Below the pieces are notes generated by a model. It was not told where the DNA came from. It saw only the letters and a program-made list of their open reading frames with translations, and did not search any database. DNA of 14,955 nucleotides, taken from positions 6,100 to 21,054 of the forward strand of contig DCEG01000055.1 in NCBI GenBank assembly GCA_002316835.1. The letters are read 5' to 3'. The stretch is from Bacteroidales bacterium UBA1035. GTDB taxonomy: Bacteria > Bacteroidota > Bacteroidia > Bacteroidales > Dysgonomonadaceae. Below are positions 1-6,607 of this stretch, piece after piece (within the stretch, counting starts at the first letter, position 1; each line of letters starts with the position of its first letter). Both the position numbers and the translations under genes were made by a program.

Positions 1-32
1 CATCACCCATCACCCATCACCCAATCAGTAAT
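1..32 (+). repeat. Heptamer tandem array before mazG
   Basis: Three perfect copies of CATCACC (1-7, 8-14, 15-21) are followed by a degenerate unit CAATCAG (22-28) and TAAT, then the mazG ATG at 33. The array is cut by the window edge, so its true length is unknown. It fills the whole visible region upstream of the start codon, and there is no Shine-Dalgarno sequence. Confidence 0.85.
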
Positions 33-815
33 ATGAACACCCGACAACAAAAACTGGAAGCCTTCGGTCGCCTGCTCGATATAATGGACGAACTGCGCGA
101 GAAATGTCCGTGGGACAGCGCACAAACCAACGAAAGCCTCCGCGCCAACACCATAGAAGAAACTTACGAACTGGCGGAAGCAATCATTAATAACAGCGAC
201 GAAGAGATAAAAAAAGAATTGGGCGATTTGTTGTTGCACGTGGTTTTTTATGCCAAAATAGGCGAAGAAAAGCAAGCTTTCGATATTGCCGATGTGTGCA
301 ATGCTATTTGCGACAAACTTATTTTCCGCCATCCGCATGTGTTTGGTGAAAAAAATATCGATTCGGCAAGTGCCGTTGAGAAATCGTGGGAAGAAATTAA
401 GTTACAGGAAAAAGGCGGCAACAAAACTGTTCTCGAAGGTGTTCCCTCGGCTTTGCCCTCGCTGGTAAAAGCATACCGCATTCAGGACAAGGCCCGAAAC
501 TCGGGTTTCGATTGGAACAAACGCCACGATGTGTGGGATAAGGTAAAAGAAGAAATCGGCGAACTGGAAACAGAAATAGAAAATTTGGACGAAGACAATA
601 CCGAAAAAGAATTCGGCGATGTGCTTTTCAGTATTATCAACGCTGCGCGTCTATACAAAGTAAATCCCGATAACGCGTTGGAGCGAACCAACCAAAAGTT
701 CATCTATCGTTTCAACTACATGGAAAAGAAGGTAAAGGAACAAGGACGTTCGTTAAAAGATATGACGCTGGACGAGATGGAAGCAATCTGGCAGGAAGCA
801 AAAAATAGCCGTTAG
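33..815 (+). CDS. mazG: Nucleoside triphosphate pyrophosphohydrolase MazG
   Basis: This is a house-cleaning enzyme of the all-alpha NTP-PPase superfamily. It hydrolyses (d)NTPs to the monophosphate and pyrophosphate in the cytosol. The 260-residue length fits the two-domain MazG form. The first domain (about 20-110) shows CPWD (25-28), the metal-binding EETYELAE helix (42-49) and ELGDLLLHVVFYA (62-74). The second domain (about 145-250) repeats the pattern as EEIGELETE (173-181) and EKEFGDVLF (191-199). Both Glu/Asp metal sites look intact, so it should be active. The start at 33 lies directly after a heptamer array. The last codons and the stop form the first units of another heptamer array. 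No partner gene is evident; the next gene downstream is a small zinc-ribbon ORF. Confidence 0.96.
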   Translation: MNTRQQKLEAFGRLLDIMDELREKCPWDSAQTNESLRANTIEETYELAEAIINNSDEEIKKELGDLLLHVVFYAKIGEEKQAFDIADVCNAICDKLIFRHPHVFGEKNIDSASAVEKSWEEIKLQEKGGNKTVLEGVPSALPSLVKAYRIQDKARNSGFDWNKRHDVWDKVKEEIGELETEIENLDEDNTEKEFGDVLFSIINAARLYKVNPDNALERTNQKFIYRFNYMEKKVKEQGRSLKDMTLDEMEAIWQEAKNSR

Positions 816-849
816 CTTTTGGCTATTAGCTGTTAGCAAACACGAAACT
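808..849 (+). repeat. Heptamer array overlapping the mazG stop
   Basis: Units in 7-nt phase are GCCGTTA (808), GCTTTTG (815), GCTATTA (822), GCTGTTA (829), GCAAACA (836) and a weak CGAAACT (843). GC starts each of the first five. The first units include the last two mazG sense codons and its TAG stop (813-815), so the array and the gene end are continuous. The same words recur at 4511-4559 and 11291-11325. Confidence 0.8.
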
Positions 850-864
850 TTTCGTTGTAACTAA

Positions 865-913
865 AAGAACCAGGATACAAGAACCAAGACAGACGACAAA
901 AGACTGATAGACA
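865..913 (+). repeat. Heptamer array with AAGAACC-type word
   Basis: Seven consecutive units keep a 7-nt phase: AAGAACC (865), AGGATAC (872), AAGAACC (879), AAGACAG (886), ACGACAA (893), AAGACTG (900) and ATAGACA (907). The word differs from the arrays on either side, yet the period is the same. It is purine-rich and sits mid-gap between mazG and the zinc-ribbon ORF. Confidence 0.7.
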
Positions 914-961
914 AATTATAAAATATTTTAGAACTACGGATTATTAGCCGCTGCCTACACA

Positions 962-987
962 CGTAACCCGCAACCCGTAACTCAGAT
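962..987 (+). repeat. Heptamer array with CGTAACC word before a start codon
   Basis: Units are CGTAACC (962), CGCAACC (969) and CGTAACT (976), followed by CAGAT and the ATG at 988. It fills the position where a leader and ribosome binding site would be expected. Confidence 0.75.
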
Positions 988-1188
988 ATGAAAAATCTCC
1001 TCTGCCCTCAATGCAAAGTCCGCCGGTTTTACCTGCTCAACGCCGCAGGCGAAAGATTGGTGGTAGCCGTTACCCAGGATAAAAAAATCCAACCGATCCA
1101 TGAAAACGAATCGTTGGATGGATTTGATACCTCAGTGTTATATTGTTTGGGTTGTTCGTGGAAGGGAACAGTTAATAATCTGGTGTAA
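988..1188 (+). CDS. Small zinc-ribbon-like protein of unknown function
   Basis: A 66-residue protein with CPQC near the N-terminus (Cys6, Cys9) and CLGC near the C-terminus (Cys53, Cys56). This paired CxxC layout suggests a single zinc ribbon. There is no signal peptide or membrane segment. I do not recognise a named family. The protein has balanced composition and the frame is open up to a heptamer array immediately upstream of its ATG. It could be a nucleic-acid-binding or adaptor protein, but that rests only on the Cys pairs. It is followed by a convergent gene on the other strand. Confidence 0.72.
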   Translation: MKNLLCPQCKVRRFYLLNAAGERLVVAVTQDKKIQPIHENESLDGFDTSVLYCLGCSWKGTVNNLV

Positions 1189-1226
1189 TTTGTCACACAA
1201 ATCTAAATAGGTTTATAACGCCTCTC

Positions 1227-1298
1227 ACGCCCCTTTCCAAAGTCTCCTCGTCGCCCTTTCGCCAAGTCTCCAAGTCACTCTCTCGCCTTGTCGCTTTT
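1227..1298. repeat. Octamer (8-nt period) tandem array
   Basis: Seven clear units begin with TC every 8 nt: TCTCCTCG (1243), TCGCCCTT (1251), TCGCCAAG (1259), TCTCCAAG (1267), TCACTCTC (1275), TCGCCTTG (1283) and TCGCTTTT (1291). Two weaker units precede them (ACGCCCCT at 1227, TTCCAAAG at 1235). The last unit touches the stop of the minus-strand gene at 1298-1300. It is pyrimidine-rich on the plus strand. It is the only array here with an 8-nt rather than a 7-nt period. Confidence 0.78.
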
Positions 1299-1861
1299 TA
1301 TTTCCCCGGCCGCCAACGAGTGAGAATATTTTTTCGCTTGGCAAAAATACCGTTCTGCTTGGTGCGCACGTCCTCAATCACATAAAAAATATTGGCATCG
1401 AATTCGGTAACCGTACTCGCAAGTGTTTTCATTTGATTGCGATCGATAACGGTTTCAATAATATCTACCTCGTTAGTAGAGCCTTCACCGTGTGTCATCG
1501 TAGCCCCAAAGTTCATTTTGTTGAGTATCTTCACCAATTCCATACCGTCTTTCTGGGTGTACATACGGCAAAGCACAATGCCGTAGGCAATTCGCTGCTC
1601 AAGCAGAATTCCCACGTAGTTTCCGGCAGCGTATCCACCGGCGTACGACAAATAAGCGACTAAATCGTTGGCGCGGGTAAGTATCTGCGAGATGATAACC
1701 ACCCAAATAAATACTTCGAAAAACCCGATAATGGGCGCTATATATTTTTCACCTTTCGATACAAAAATAATTCGCAAAGTTCCAAGCGAAACATCAAAAA
1801 TTCGCCCGAAAAATATCATAACCGGCAAAAGCCAGGGGTAAATGTCTAAAAAGTCGAACAT
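1298..1861 (-). CDS. DUF5698/DUF2179 membrane protein (UPF0316, YebE-like)
   Basis: A 187-residue integral membrane protein with about three hydrophobic segments (roughly 8-24, 40-60 and 66-88). These match the N-terminal DUF5698 part, with the characteristic FFGRIFDVSLGTLR stretch at 17-30. A soluble C-terminal DUF2179 domain (about 108-175) of alternating beta/alpha character follows. DUF2179 resembles small ligand-sensing domains also found at the end of YitT-type membrane proteins; the ligand and role are unknown. The start codon lies 28 nt after the stop of the upstream aldolase-like gene, and the gap is filled by a heptamer array, so the two are probably co-transcribed. Confidence 0.88.
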   Translation of the reverse strand: MFDFLDIYPWLLPVMIFFGRIFDVSLGTLRIIFVSKGEKYIAPIIGFFEVFIWVVIISQILTRANDLVAYLSYAGGYAAGNYVGILLEQRIAYGIVLCRMYTQKDGMELVKILNKMNFGATMTHGEGSTNEVDIIETVIDRNQMKTLASTVTEFDANIFYVIEDVRTKQNGIFAKRKNILTRWRPGK

Positions 1862-1869
1862 AATAAATA

Positions 1870-1904
1870 AAATTACAAATTGGTAATTACTAATTACTAA
1901 TTAG
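1870..1904. repeat. Heptamer array between two minus-strand genes
   Basis: On the plus strand the phased units are AAATTAC (1870), AAATTGG (1877), TAATTAC (1884), TAATTAC (1891) and TAATTAG (1898). The right part lies inside the aldolase-like gene and encodes its last residues and TAG stop. The left part runs to within 8 nt of the next gene's start codon. It therefore bridges a stop and a start. Confidence 0.82.
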
Positions 1905-2915
1905 TTGAAGCAAGTATTTAACAAATTTACAAATGTCCTTTTCCGTCGTGTCCCACGAGCAAACAAGCCGGCGTTCATTGCGCGCCTCGTCCCAGTCGTA
2001 AAAGAAATAACGCTCACGAAGCTTGTTTGTTTTCTCTTCAGAAAGAATAAAAAAAACGGCATTTGACTCTACCTTTTGTGTCAATGTAACTCCGGCCTTT
2101 TGCATTTCTGCAGCCAGCTTTTGCGCCGATGCATTCGATTTTCGCGCATTATCGAGCCAAACACCTTCGTTAAAATAGGGAATAAATTGTGCCGATACAA
2201 ATCGCATCTTGGAATAAAGCTGAGTCACCTGCTTACGATAATACTTTATGTTTTCGGCAAGCTCTTTTCGTAACGGTATCAGCACCTCGCCCACCATCAA
2301 TCCATTTTTTGTCCCGCCAAAAGTAAAGATATCCACGCCACAATCCACCGTCATCTCTTTCACCGATACATTCAGAAAAGCACAGGCATTGGCAATACGC
2401 GTTCCATCCACAAAAAGATACATGCCGTGCTCGTGAGCCAGATCGGCCAGCGCTTTAATTTCATCGGGAGTGTAAGCCGTCCCCATTTCGGTGGTTTGTG
2501 AAATGGCGATAACCTTCGGTTGAGAATGATGTTCCACACCAAATCCATGTAATAACGGACGAACCAATTCGGGAGTAAGTTTCCCATCGGGAGTGGTGAT
2601 TTCTTTCAACGCACATCCGGTAAATTTGGTAGGAGCGCCGCACTCGTCCACCGCGATATGTGCCGTTGAAGCACAAATGATGCTGTGAAAAGGCAATGTA
2701 CAGGTTTGTAAAGCGATAACATTGGCACCCGTTCCGTTGAAAACGAAACAGGGTACTATATCGTCTTTTCCGATTAGTTTTTTTACTGCATTTTCAGCTT
2801 CCCGTGTCCAGTCATCATCGCCGTAACCTACGGTATGATCTTTATTGGCGTCGATTATCGCCTGTAACATTCGCGGGTGTACACCCGAATTATTATCGCT
2901 CCCGAAACTTCGCAT
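1890..2915 (-). CDS. Threonine aldolase-like PLP enzyme
   Basis: A 341-residue fold-type I PLP enzyme of the beta-eliminating lyase/threonine aldolase family, expected to cleave L-threonine or allo-threonine to glycine and acetaldehyde. Visible signatures are SDNNSGVHP (6-14), the GYGDD segment (30-34), FNGTGANV (59-66), a PLP-stacking His86 region (STAHIAVDE), FVDGTRIANA (168-177, Asp170 for the pyridine nitrogen) and FTFGGTKNG (197-205) with Lys203 as the probable Schiff-base lysine. Length and motif order are normal for the family. A Bacteroidetes -7 box lies 24-31 nt upstream. The start at 2915 follows an in-frame open region and gives the usual N-terminus. Substrate stereospecificity cannot be read from sequence. 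Confidence 0.92.
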   Translation of the reverse strand: MRSFGSDNNSGVHPRMLQAIIDANKDHTVGYGDDDWTREAENAVKKLIGKDDIVPCFVFNGTGANVIALQTCTLPFHSIICASTAHIAVDECGAPTKFTGCALKEITTPDGKLTPELVRPLLHGFGVEHHSQPKVIAISQTTEMGTAYTPDEIKALADLAHEHGMYLFVDGTRIANACAFLNVSVKEMTVDCGVDIFTFGGTKNGLMVGEVLIPLRKELAENIKYYRKQVTQLYSKMRFVSAQFIPYFNEGVWLDNARKSNASAQKLAAEMQKAGVTLTQKVESNAVFFILSEEKTNKLRERYFFYDWDEARNERRLVCSWDTTEKDICKFVKYLLQLISN

Positions 2916-2938
2916 AAATTTCTATTATAAATGAAACA

Positions 2939-2946
2939 CAAAGGTA
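2939..2946 (-). promoter_or_regulatory. Promoter -7 box for the aldolase-like gene
   Basis: Read on the minus strand this is TACCTTTG, a full match to the Bacteroidetes -7 consensus TAnnTTTG. It lies 24 nt before the start codon, which would give a short leader. A clear -33 TTTG at the usual spacing is not visible. Confidence 0.6.
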
Positions 2947-2983
2947 CAAAACATTTTAAAGACAGCCCGATAATTAGTAGTCC

Positions 2984-4324
2984 TCAATTACGTTCGACTG
3001 CCGTTGAACTGATCAACACCGGATTGGAAATATCTTCAAAAATTTCCAAATCGAAATAAGGTACTGCCGCCGTAACGTGATCGAAAATATCAGACATTAT
3101 GTTTTCGTACTCCGCCCAGTTGGTTGTGGCAGTAAAAACATAAAGTTCAAGCGGCAATCCCTGTGCCGTAGGAGCCAGTTGACGCACCAAAAGCAACAAT
3201 TCTTTGTGTACCTGAGGATGTTTTTTCAGATACAATTCCACGTATTTTCTAAACAAACCCATATTGGTGAAATTCCGTCCGTTCAGTGGAAGGCTTCTAT
3301 CGGCTTTTGTTTCATCGTTAAACGTATCAATCGTGTTTTTTCGCTCATTGATGTAATCCGAAAGAAGTTGTATTTTCCTGAAACGTTCCAATTCATCTTC
3401 ATTCAAATAACGAATGGTCGATTGTTTTATATTTATAGCTCTTTTTATCCGGCGGCCACCGGCTTCAGTCATCCCGCGCCAGTTCTGAAATGCTTCCGTT
3501 ACCAATGAATAAGGCGGAATAGTGGTAATGGTTTTATCGAAATTCAGAATTTTTACGGTTGTCAGGTTTATTTTTATCACATCGCCGTCCACACCGTATT
3601 TAGGCATGGTTATCCAGTCGCCGATGCGCACCATATCGTTTGACGAGACCTGCACGCTCGCCACCAAACCCAATATCGTATCTTTAAATATCAACAGTAG
3701 AATAGCCGATGCAGCACCCAAACCGGCAAGAATATTAGTGGGAGTTTTACCCACAAAAAGCGATATAACTATAATAGCACCAATGAAATACAGAAATATC
3801 TTGATAAGCTGGGCAAAACTTTCAATGGGTTTATCTTTAAAATTATCTTTTGATTTTAACGTATCGGCAAAAGAGTTAATGAATGACACACACAGCCAAA
3901 TGAAATAAAAAACGAGAAATACATCGAATGCCTTAAGCGAGAACTTCATAACATCCGGAAAATCGTTCAAAACAATAGGAATAGCTCCTTTTACTATGCT
4001 CACAGGAACAATCATTGCCAAATACTTCGGGAACTTATTGTTTATCAGATGGCGGGGAAAGGTAAGGCGACGGATTTTTGCAGCTCGTTTGAGAAAAAAC
4101 GTAATGAGCTTACGCGTTAAAACTTGCGCCACGTACACAAGTATAATGAGGATTATCAACAAAAAAATTGCATTAATAACACCAATGTACGCATCGGGCA
4201 TACCAATGTTCTGAAGAAAATTTTTAGACCAATTGCCAATTAAATTTGTGGTTTGTTGAGAAATGGTTTCCACTACATCGCTATCTACATTATCTGCCAA
4301 TTTCTCAATTTCGTTTTGTAACAT
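2984..4324 (-). CDS. Mechanosensitive ion channel, MscS family (YbdG type)
   Basis: A 446-residue membrane channel that releases solutes on hypo-osmotic stress. Hydrophobic helices lie at about 48-68, 98-118, 130-150 and 174-192. The pore helix and Gly/Ala-rich segment follow at about 196-226 (ILAGLGAASAILL). The MscS beta domain (about 228-275) includes VRIGDWITM (232-240). The soluble C-terminal part carries a GRRIKRAINI motif (289-298). This motif and the long C-terminal alpha/beta domain are characteristic of E. coli YbdG rather than the short MscS. Length is close to YbdG, slightly longer at the N-terminus. It has its own -7 box upstream and is separated from the aldolase-like gene by 68 nt containing another promoter. 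Confidence 0.93.
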   Translation of the reverse strand: MLQNEIEKLADNVDSDVVETISQQTTNLIGNWSKNFLQNIGMPDAYIGVINAIFLLIILIILVYVAQVLTRKLITFFLKRAAKIRRLTFPRHLINNKFPKYLAMIVPVSIVKGAIPIVLNDFPDVMKFSLKAFDVFLVFYFIWLCVSFINSFADTLKSKDNFKDKPIESFAQLIKIFLYFIGAIIVISLFVGKTPTNILAGLGAASAILLLIFKDTILGLVASVQVSSNDMVRIGDWITMPKYGVDGDVIKINLTTVKILNFDKTITTIPPYSLVTEAFQNWRGMTEAGGRRIKRAINIKQSTIRYLNEDELERFRKIQLLSDYINERKNTIDTFNDETKADRSLPLNGRNFTNMGLFRKYVELYLKKHPQVHKELLLLVRQLAPTAQGLPLELYVFTATTNWAEYENIMSDIFDHVTAAVPYFDLEIFEDISNPVLISSTAVERN

Positions 4325-4356
4325 GTTTGATTTTTATTTATTTATTTTAGAAGATG

Positions 4357-4364
4357 CAAAGTTA
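4357..4364 (-). promoter_or_regulatory. Promoter -7 box for the MscS-type gene
   Basis: Read on the minus strand this is TAACTTTG, matching TAnnTTTG, 33 nt before the start codon at 4324. The downstream leader on that strand is A/T-rich, as is usual for Bacteroidetes translation starts. Confidence 0.55.
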
Positions 4365-4450
4365 ATCATAAAGGAGGAAGAAACATTTTTTAAACTCTAA
4401 AGGAACATTAAATATCCCGGAGAAAGTCGGTAGGTTTGATGAAATAAATG

Positions 4451-4458
4451 TATATTTG
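4451..4458 (+). promoter_or_regulatory. Promoter -7 box for the carboxyspermidine dehydrogenase gene
   Basis: TATATTTG matches TAnnTTTG. It implies a leader of about 100 nt before the ATG at 4565, and that leader contains the 4511-4559 heptamer array. A TTTG at 4435-4438 is closer than the usual -33 spacing, so the upstream element is uncertain. Confidence 0.5.
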
Positions 4459-4510
4459 CGTTTCGGAAATCAGATTACAGACATAAGACAATAAACTCAA
4501 TAATTAATAG

Positions 4511-4559
4511 GCTGTTGGCTATCGGCTCTTTGCTTTTAGCCCAACGCCCAAAGCAAATA
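4511..4559 (+). repeat. Seven-unit heptamer array in the 5' leader
   Basis: Seven units each starting with GC keep exact 7-nt phase: GCTGTTG (4511), GCTATCG (4518), GCTCTTT (4525), GCTTTTA (4532), GCCCAAC (4539), GCCCAAA (4546) and GCAAATA (4553). Five A residues and the ATG at 4565 follow. The first units are T-rich and the last are A-rich, so the two halves are imperfectly complementary and could fold back in the transcript. Confidence 0.82.
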
Positions 4560-4564
4560 AAAAA

Positions 4565-5767
4565 ATGGGAAAAGTATTGATTATCGGCGCCGGTGGCGTG
4601 GGCACGGTTGTTGCCAATAAAGTGGCGCAAAACAGTGAAGTTTTCACGGATATTATGCTGGCAAGCCGCACCAAAAGCAAGTGCGATGTTATTGCCGAAG
4701 ACGTTAAACGCAGAACGGGCGTAACTATCAGAACCGCTAAAGTGGATGCCGACAGCGTGCCTGAATTGGTGAAACTCTTCAACGAGTTTAAACCGGAACT
4801 GGTTATTAACGTGGCGCTTCCGTATCAGGACCTGACAATTATGGACGCTTGCCTGGAATGTGGCGTACATTACCTGGATACAGCCAACTACGAGCCCAAA
4901 GACGAAGCCAAGTTCGAATACAGCTGGCAATGGGCATACCAGGACAGATTCCGCGAAGCGGGTCTTACGGCCATTCTCGGTTGCGGATTCGACCCGGGTG
5001 TTACCAGCGTTTTCACGGCGTATGCCGCCAAGCATCATTTCGATGAAATTCATTACCTCGATATCGTGGACTGCAACGCAGGCGACCACGGAAAAGCGTT
5101 TGCCACTAACTTCAATCCCGAGATTAATATTCGCGAAGTGACCCAGAAAGGAAAATACTGGGAAAACGGGAAATGGGTGGAAACCGAACCGCACGAAATT
5201 CATAAACCGCTAACCTACCCCGAAATCGGGCCAAAAGAATCGTATGTAATCTATCACGAAGAACTGGAATCGCTGGTTAAAAACTTTCCTACTCTCAAAC
5301 GTGCGCGTTTCTGGATGACTTTCGGGCAGGAGTACCTCACACACTTGCGGGTAATTCAAAATATCGGGATGGCTCGCATCGATGAAGTGGAATACAACGG
5401 ACAAAAAATTGTTCCCATTCAGTTCCTAAAGGCCGTTCTCCCCGATCCGGGCGAACTGGGAGAAAATTACACCGGACAAACATCTATCGGGTGCCGCATT
5501 CGCGGGATAAAAGACGGTAAAGAACGCACATACTACATTTACAACAATTGCAGCCACGAAGAGGCTTACAAGGAAACCGGCGCGCAGGGTGTAAGTTATA
5601 CCACGGGCGTTCCGGCCACCATCGGCGCCATGATGTTCATTCAAGGTTTGTGGCGCAAACCGGGCGTTTTTAACGTGGAAGAATTCAACCCCGATCCGTT
5701 TATGGAGCAACTTAACAAACAAGGCTTGCCCTGGCACGAGTTGTTTGATGTGGATTTGGAACTGTAA
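4565..5767 (+). CDS. Carboxynorspermidine/carboxyspermidine dehydrogenase (saccharopine dehydrogenase family)
   Basis: A 400-residue cytosolic oxidoreductase. In the polyamine route known from Vibrio and Bacteroides it condenses aspartate semialdehyde with a diamine (putrescine or diaminopropane) and reduces the product with NADPH to carboxyspermidine or carboxynorspermidine. Evidence is the Rossmann motif IIGAGGVGTVVA (6-17), SRT at 34-36 after the second strand, INVALPYQDLTIMDAC (81-96), GVHYLDTANYEP (100-111) and GCGFDPGVTSVF (139-150), all typical of this branch rather than lysine-forming saccharopine dehydrogenase. Length is normal. The decarboxylase that completes the pathway is not in the window. 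A strong terminator follows, so it is probably monocistronic. Confidence 0.88.
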   Translation: MGKVLIIGAGGVGTVVANKVAQNSEVFTDIMLASRTKSKCDVIAEDVKRRTGVTIRTAKVDADSVPELVKLFNEFKPELVINVALPYQDLTIMDACLECGVHYLDTANYEPKDEAKFEYSWQWAYQDRFREAGLTAILGCGFDPGVTSVFTAYAAKHHFDEIHYLDIVDCNAGDHGKAFATNFNPEINIREVTQKGKYWENGKWVETEPHEIHKPLTYPEIGPKESYVIYHEELESLVKNFPTLKRARFWMTFGQEYLTHLRVIQNIGMARIDEVEYNGQKIVPIQFLKAVLPDPGELGENYTGQTSIGCRIRGIKDGKERTYYIYNNCSHEEAYKETGAQGVSYTTGVPATIGAMMFIQGLWRKPGVFNVEEFNPDPFMEQLNKQGLPWHELFDVDLEL

Positions 5768-5769
5768 AA

Positions 5770-5804
5770 GATTCACGATTTCGGATTTACAATCCACCAT
5801 TTGA
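5770..5804 (+). repeat. Heptamer array after the dehydrogenase gene
   Basis: Phased units are GATTCAC (5770), GATTTCG (5777), GATTTAC (5784), AATCCAC (5791) and CATTTGA (5798). They begin 2 nt after the stop codon and end just before the terminator stem. The words are the reverse complement of those preceding metA at 12025-12052. Confidence 0.75.
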
Positions 5805-5807
5805 TAA

Positions 5808-5848
5808 CAACCGCCGGGCTGCTTTTGGTAACCCGGCTGTTGCTTTTT
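5808..5848 (+). terminator. Rho-independent terminator after the dehydrogenase gene
   Basis: Stem CAAC, one C/T mismatch, then GCCGGG (5808-5818) pairs with CCCGGC, then GTTG (5832-5842). The loop is 13 nt and a run of five T residues lies at 5844-5848. GC-rich stem plus T tract is a canonical intrinsic terminator. Confidence 0.88.
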
Positions 5849-5913
5849 ACACACAAAAACCATCCAATAATATCCGATACACAACAACTATTATTCAAAT
5901 AACACACTAACAA

Positions 5914-5932
5914 ACAACTTTGTACAAATTGT
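5914..5932. promoter_or_regulatory. Near-palindrome centred on TTTGTACAAA
   Basis: The core TTTGTACAAA (5919-5928) is a perfect 10-bp palindrome. It is extended by ACAA on the left and TTGT on the right, with one unpaired C at 5918. It lies about 45 nt upstream of the -7 box at 5976. It could be an operator or the boundary of the accessory segment; the sequence alone does not decide. Confidence 0.45.
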
Positions 5933-5975
5933 AAAAAAACATTACTTTCTTTATTAGCGGATGAGAAAAGTTGCG

Positions 5976-5983
5976 TATATTTG
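5976..5983 (+). promoter_or_regulatory. Promoter -7 box before the unknown small gene
   Basis: TATATTTG matches TAnnTTTG, with a TTAG at 5954-5957 at about the right distance for a -33 element (18-nt spacer). The box lies inside the longest possible reading frame starting at 5961. This argues that transcription starts after 5961 and that translation begins at the ATG at 6033. Confidence 0.62.
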
Positions 5984-6032
5984 TGTGTTGGCGGTCAGGC
6001 AAAGCAGACACCCAAACAGACAACAAAAAGAG

Positions 6033-6458
6033 ATGTGGACAGAAATAAAAGAGCAAGTGGACATTGACAGATTGTTAGAGTTATATGGCTATTTCCACGA
6101 CAGTTGTTTACGTGACATTTATATCTCGACAAGGGAATTTATAGATGAGAAACTTGCAATGCACTTTGACAATAAACTAACTGCATCATTATTATTTCAA
6201 CGACAATTTGGACAGCCAACAGTAATAGAATTAAAATTTGAAGACATTGAACAATTTAATTTTAGACAGTTTGACACATTCACAGACCCAGTTATTTGTG
6301 ACGCAACTTTGATGACGACTAACGGGCTTTTCTATTGGGCAGATTTTGCAGGTTGGGAAATTGGCGACAATGACTCTATCTGGATAAGCGGAAAAAAACT
6401 ATTTTGGCGACAACGACCGGAACTTATTGGTAACATAAAAAGGCTAAAAGAGGAATAA
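6033..6458 (+). CDS. Conserved protein of unknown function (FHDSC family)
   Basis: A 141-residue soluble protein whose start MWTEIKEQVDIDRLLELYGYF is followed by a FHDSC motif (21-25), LFQRQF (54-59), a Glu-rich beta segment (ELKFEDIEQF) and a Trp-rich C-terminal half (YWADFAGWE, WISGKK, FWRQR). I recall similar 130-150-residue proteins with the same start and FHD(S/G)C motif in scattered bacteria; none has a function known to me. The frame is open back to an ATG at 5961, but that extension contains a promoter -7 box, so 6033 is preferred. Base composition is lower in GC than the flanking housekeeping genes. It lies between a strong terminator upstream and a long inverted repeat downstream, as a single-gene module. 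Confidence 0.72.
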   Translation: MWTEIKEQVDIDRLLELYGYFHDSCLRDIYISTREFIDEKLAMHFDNKLTASLLFQRQFGQPTVIELKFEDIEQFNFRQFDTFTDPVICDATLMTTNGLFYWADFAGWEIGDNDSIWISGKKLFWRQRPELIGNIKRLKEE

Positions 6459-6461
6459 ATT

Positions 6462-6600
6462 GCCAGTTGCTAACAGGGTATTTGCAATAGTGCAGCTTGA
6501 CATCAAATGCTCAACTTCAGTAACTCTATTTAACTTTGGCACAAAACTCAGATAACAGAATGCTATTACCGCACCATTATAAATACCTAAACCGCTATAT
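6462..6600. repeat. Long imperfect inverted repeat, cassette-boundary-like
   Basis: The arm at 6477-6493 (GGTATTTGCAATAGTGC) pairs with 6571-6587 (GCACCATTATAAATACC). There are 14 Watson-Crick pairs, one G-T wobble and two mismatches over 17 positions, with a 77-nt spacer. A TTGCTAAC lies outside the left arm at 6467-6474. The whole element follows the unknown gene by 3 nt. The general plan (gene, then a long imperfectly palindromic element of about 110-140 nt) resembles attC sites of integron cassettes. A full attC core pair is not visible, since the right outer edge is degenerate. Confidence 0.6.
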
Positions 6601-6607
6601 GTCAACT

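Noticed and set aside
1..32. CRISPR-like direct repeats
   Set aside because: Units are 7 nt with no spacers; none of the arrays in the window has the repeat-spacer structure or length of a CRISPR array.
842..855. ACGAAA/TTTCGT hairpin after mazG as a terminator
   Set aside because: The loop would be only 2 nt (or 4 with a shorter stem) and there is no T tract.
3077..3908. Plus-strand frames inside the channel gene
   Set aside because: The minus-strand MscS-type protein covers the region with family motifs and membrane helices in order.
4370..4377. AAAGGAGG resembling a strong Shine-Dalgarno on the plus strand
   Set aside because: No start codon or plausible frame follows at a suitable distance, and the real start at 4565 is far away.
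4475..5203. 242-residue minus-strand open frame
   Set aside because: It lies opposite the well-supported dehydrogenase gene, has low-complexity Phe/Val-rich composition and no recognisable domain, so it is a shadow frame.
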